Shown one piece after another: positions 61,401 through 64,000 of a stretch of DNA of 64,000 nucleotides. Source of the stretch: Sipunculus nudus (Eukaryota > Annelida > Sipuncula > Golfingiida > Sipunculidae); contig CM049314.1 in NCBI GenBank assembly GCA_026874595.1, positions 3,557,318-3,621,317 of the forward strand. The letters run 5' to 3'. Position 1 is the stretch's first letter. Every line of letters starts with the position of its first letter. Below the pieces are notes generated by a model. The model was given only the letters and a program-made list of their open reading frames with translations. It was not told the DNA's origin and made no database searches. The translations under genes and the position numbers were made by a program.

Positions 61401-64000
61401 TGATGGTGAGTAGCTGCTCTCAGTAATGATATTGGGTGGACTGGTTCACCTTATCTTCAACAGATGGTGAGTAGCTGCTCTCAGTAATGATATTGGGTGG
61501 ACTGGTTCACCTTATCTTCAACAGATGGTGAGTAGCTACTCTCAGTAATGATATTGAGTAAACTGGTTCACCTTATCTTCAAGAGATGGTGAGAAGCTGC
61601 TCTCAGTAATGATATTGAGTGGACTGGTTCACCTTATCTTCAAGTGATGGTGAGTAGCTGCTCTCAGTAAAGATATTGAGTAAACTGGTTCACCTTAACT
61701 TCAAGTGATGGTGAGTAGCTACTCTCAGTAATGATATTGAGTAAACTGGTTCACCTTATCTTCAAGTGATGGTGAGTAGCTGCTCTCAGTAATGATATTG
61801 GGTGGACTGGTTCACCTTATCTTCAAGTGATGGTGAGTAGCTGCTCTCAGTAATGATATTGGGTGGACTGGTTCACCTTATCTTCAAGTGATGGTGAGTA
61901 GCTGCTCTCAGTAATGATATTGAGTGGACTGGTTCACCTTATCTTCAAGTGATGGTGAGTAGCTGCTCTCAGTAATGATATTGGGTGGACTGGTTCACCT
62001 TATCTTCAAGTGATGGTGAGTAGCTGCTCTCAGTAATGATATTGGGTGGATTGGTTCACCTTATCTTCAAGTGATGGTGAGTAGCTGCTCTCAGTAATGA
62101 TATTGGGTGGACTGGTTCACCTTATCTTCAAGTGATGGTGAGTAGCTGCTCTCAGTAATGATATTGGGTGGACTGGTTCACCTTATCTTCAAGTGATGGT
62201 GAGTAGCTGCTCTCAGTAATGATATTGGGTGGACTGGTTCACCTTATCTTCAAGTGATGGTGAGTAGCTGCTCTCAGTAATGATATTGAGTGGACTGGTT
62301 CACCTTATCTTCAAGTGATGGTGAGTAGCTGCTCTCAGTAATGATATTGGGTGGACTGGTTCACCTTATCTTCAACAGATGGTGAGTAGCTGCTCTCAGT
62401 AATGATATTGAGTGGACTGGTTCACCTTATCTTCAAGTGATGGTGAGTAGCTGCTCTCAGTAATGATATTGGGTGGACTGGTTCACCTTATCTTCAAGTG
62501 ATGGTGAGTAGCTGCTCTCAGTAATGATATTGGGTGGACTGGTTCACCTTATCTTCAAGTGATGGTGAGTAGCTGCTCTCAGTAATGATATTGAGTGGAC
62601 TGGTTCACCTTATCTTCAAGTGATGGTGAGTAGCTGCTCTCAGTAATGATATTGGGTGGACTGGTTCACCTTATCTTCAACAGATGGTGAGTAGCTGCTC
62701 TCAGTAATGATATTGGGTGGACTGGTTCACCTTATCTTCAACAGATGGTGAGTAGCTACTCTCAGTAATGATATTGAGTAAACTGGTTCACCTTATCTTC
62801 AAGAGATGGTGAGAAGCTGCTCTCAGTAATGATATTGAGTGGACTGGTTCACCTTATCTTCAAGTGATGGTGAGTAGCTGCTCTCAGTAAAGATATTGAG
62901 TAAACTGATTCACCTTAACTTCAAGTGATGGTGAGTAGCTACTCTCAGTAATGATATTGAGTAAACTGGTTCACCTTATCTTCAAGTGATGGTGAGTAGC
63001 TGCTCTCAGTAATGGTATTGGGTGGACTGGTTCACCTTATCTTCAACAGATGGTGAGTAGCTGCTCTCAGTAATGATATTGGGTGGACTGGTTCACCTTA
63101 TCTTCAACAGATGGTGAGTAGCTGCTCTCAGTAATGATATTGAGTGGACTGGTTCACCTTATCTTCAAGTGATGGTGAGTAGCTGCTCTCAGTAATGATA
63201 TTGGGTGGACTGGTTCACCTTATCTTCAAGTGATGGTGAGTAGCTGCTCTCAGTAATGATATTGGGTGGACTGGTTCACCTTATCTTCAAGTGATGGTGA
63301 GTAGCTGCTCTCAGTAATGATATTGAGTGGACTGGTTCACCTTATCTTCAAGTGATGGTGAGTAGCTGCTCTCAGTAATGATATTGGGTGGACTGGTTCA
63401 CCTTATCTTCAACAGATGGTGAGTAGCTGCTCTCAGTAATGATATTGGGTGGACTGGTTCACCTTATCTTCAACAGATGGTGAGTAGCTACTCTCAGTAA
63501 TGATATTGAGTAAACTGGTTCACCTTATCTTCAAGAGATGGTGAGAAGCTGCTCTCAGTAATGATATTGAGTGGACTGGTTCACCTTATCTTCAAGTGAT
63601 GGTGAGTAGCTGCTCTCAGTAAAGATATTGAGTAAACTGGTTCACCTTAACTTCAAGTGATGGTGAGTAGCTACTCTCAGTAATGATATTGAGTAAACTG
63701 GTTCACCTTATCTTCAAGAGATGGTGAGAAGCTGCTCTCAGTAATGATGTTAAGTGGACTAGTTCACCTTATCTTCAACAGATGGTGAGTAGCTGCTCTC
63801 AGTAATGATATTGAGTGGACTGGTTCACCTTATCTTCAACAGATGGTGAGTAGCTGCTCTCAGTAATGATATTGAGTGGACTGGTTCACCTTATCTTCAA
63901 GTGATGGTGAGTAGCTGCTCTCAGTAATGATATTGTGTGGACTGGTTCACCTTATCTTCAAGTGATGGTGAGTAGCTGCTCTCAGTAATGATATTGGGTG
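58405..64000 (+). repeat. 61-bp minisatellite of exon-end plus splice donor units
   Basis: The first about 340 bp are diverged, shorter units. From about 58740 to the window end there are about 86 homogeneous units. The consensus is GGACTGGTTCACCTTATCTT, then CAAGTGATGGTGAGTAGCTG, then CTCTCAGTAATGATATTGAG, then T. The block TTCACC......TCAAGTGATG|GTGAGTAGC matches the last 22 bases of exon E plus the intron start, so nearly every unit has the strong donor ATG|GTGAGT. Variants CAACAGATG, AAGAGATGGTGAGAAGC and TAAACTGG mark higher-order structure. The variant 'gagaagctg' occurs at 59700, 59883, 61591, 62811, 63543 and 63726. Spacings include 1220 bp (20 units) and 3843 bp (63 units). The array runs off the window. 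Confidence 0.95.

Overview
This is eukaryotic, intron-rich, AT-rich DNA, most likely from a bivalve mollusc. The evidence is the gene types, the dense microsatellites and satellites, and dispersed repeats of the 'AGCTCAGCTGAC ... GTCCGTC' kind that I associate with bivalve genomes. The species cannot be fixed from the sequence. A run of exactly 500 N (33412-33911) separates two contigs, so linkage between the left and right halves is a scaffolding claim, not something the bases show.

Left half (1-33.4 kb). The main gene is an acetylcholinesterase on the + strand. A large first coding exon (3868-5408) holds the signal peptide and most of the alpha/beta-hydrolase domain. A second exon (22816-23009) completes the catalytic domain. 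A third exon (28179-28324) encodes a C-terminal tryptophan-rich tail like the vertebrate T peptide. Splice phases agree and give a 626-residue enzyme. Upstream lies an imperfect inverted repeat with arms of about 0.75-1.1 kb, and a 21-bp satellite. The 17.4-kb first coding intron carries a degenerate 450-bp repeat with perfect AGGTCAnnnTGACCT palindromes, a 2.5-kb array of 42-bp units, a decayed Ty3/Gypsy retrotransposon on the minus strand, a 1.4-kb element built of 145-bp repeats, and a further copy of the upstream repeat family ending next to the exon 2 acceptor. The retrotransposon has the unusual order gag-PR-INT-RT-RNaseH.

Right half (33.9-64 kb). It opens with 3.5 kb of a 22-bp satellite, followed by a 3.2-kb Helentron-like repeat element and AT-rich unassigned sequence. 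A second gene starts at 46282 on the + strand. It has a signal-peptide exon, an Ig-domain exon, two exons sharing a second Ig domain, and a transmembrane exon (58240-58404). Phases agree throughout and give about 312 residues to the window edge. The juxtamembrane segment resembles the IL-1 receptor family just before its TIR domain, so a TIR exon is predicted beyond the window.

The most striking observation is in this second gene. Two different introns begin with long minisatellites (50-bp units at 46376-48690; 61-bp units from 58405 to beyond 64000), and each unit is a copy of the preceding exon's last bases plus its 5' splice site. The gene therefore carries more than a hundred tandem copies of its own splice-donor junctions. 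The second array also shows exact higher-order periodicity (20 and 63 units).
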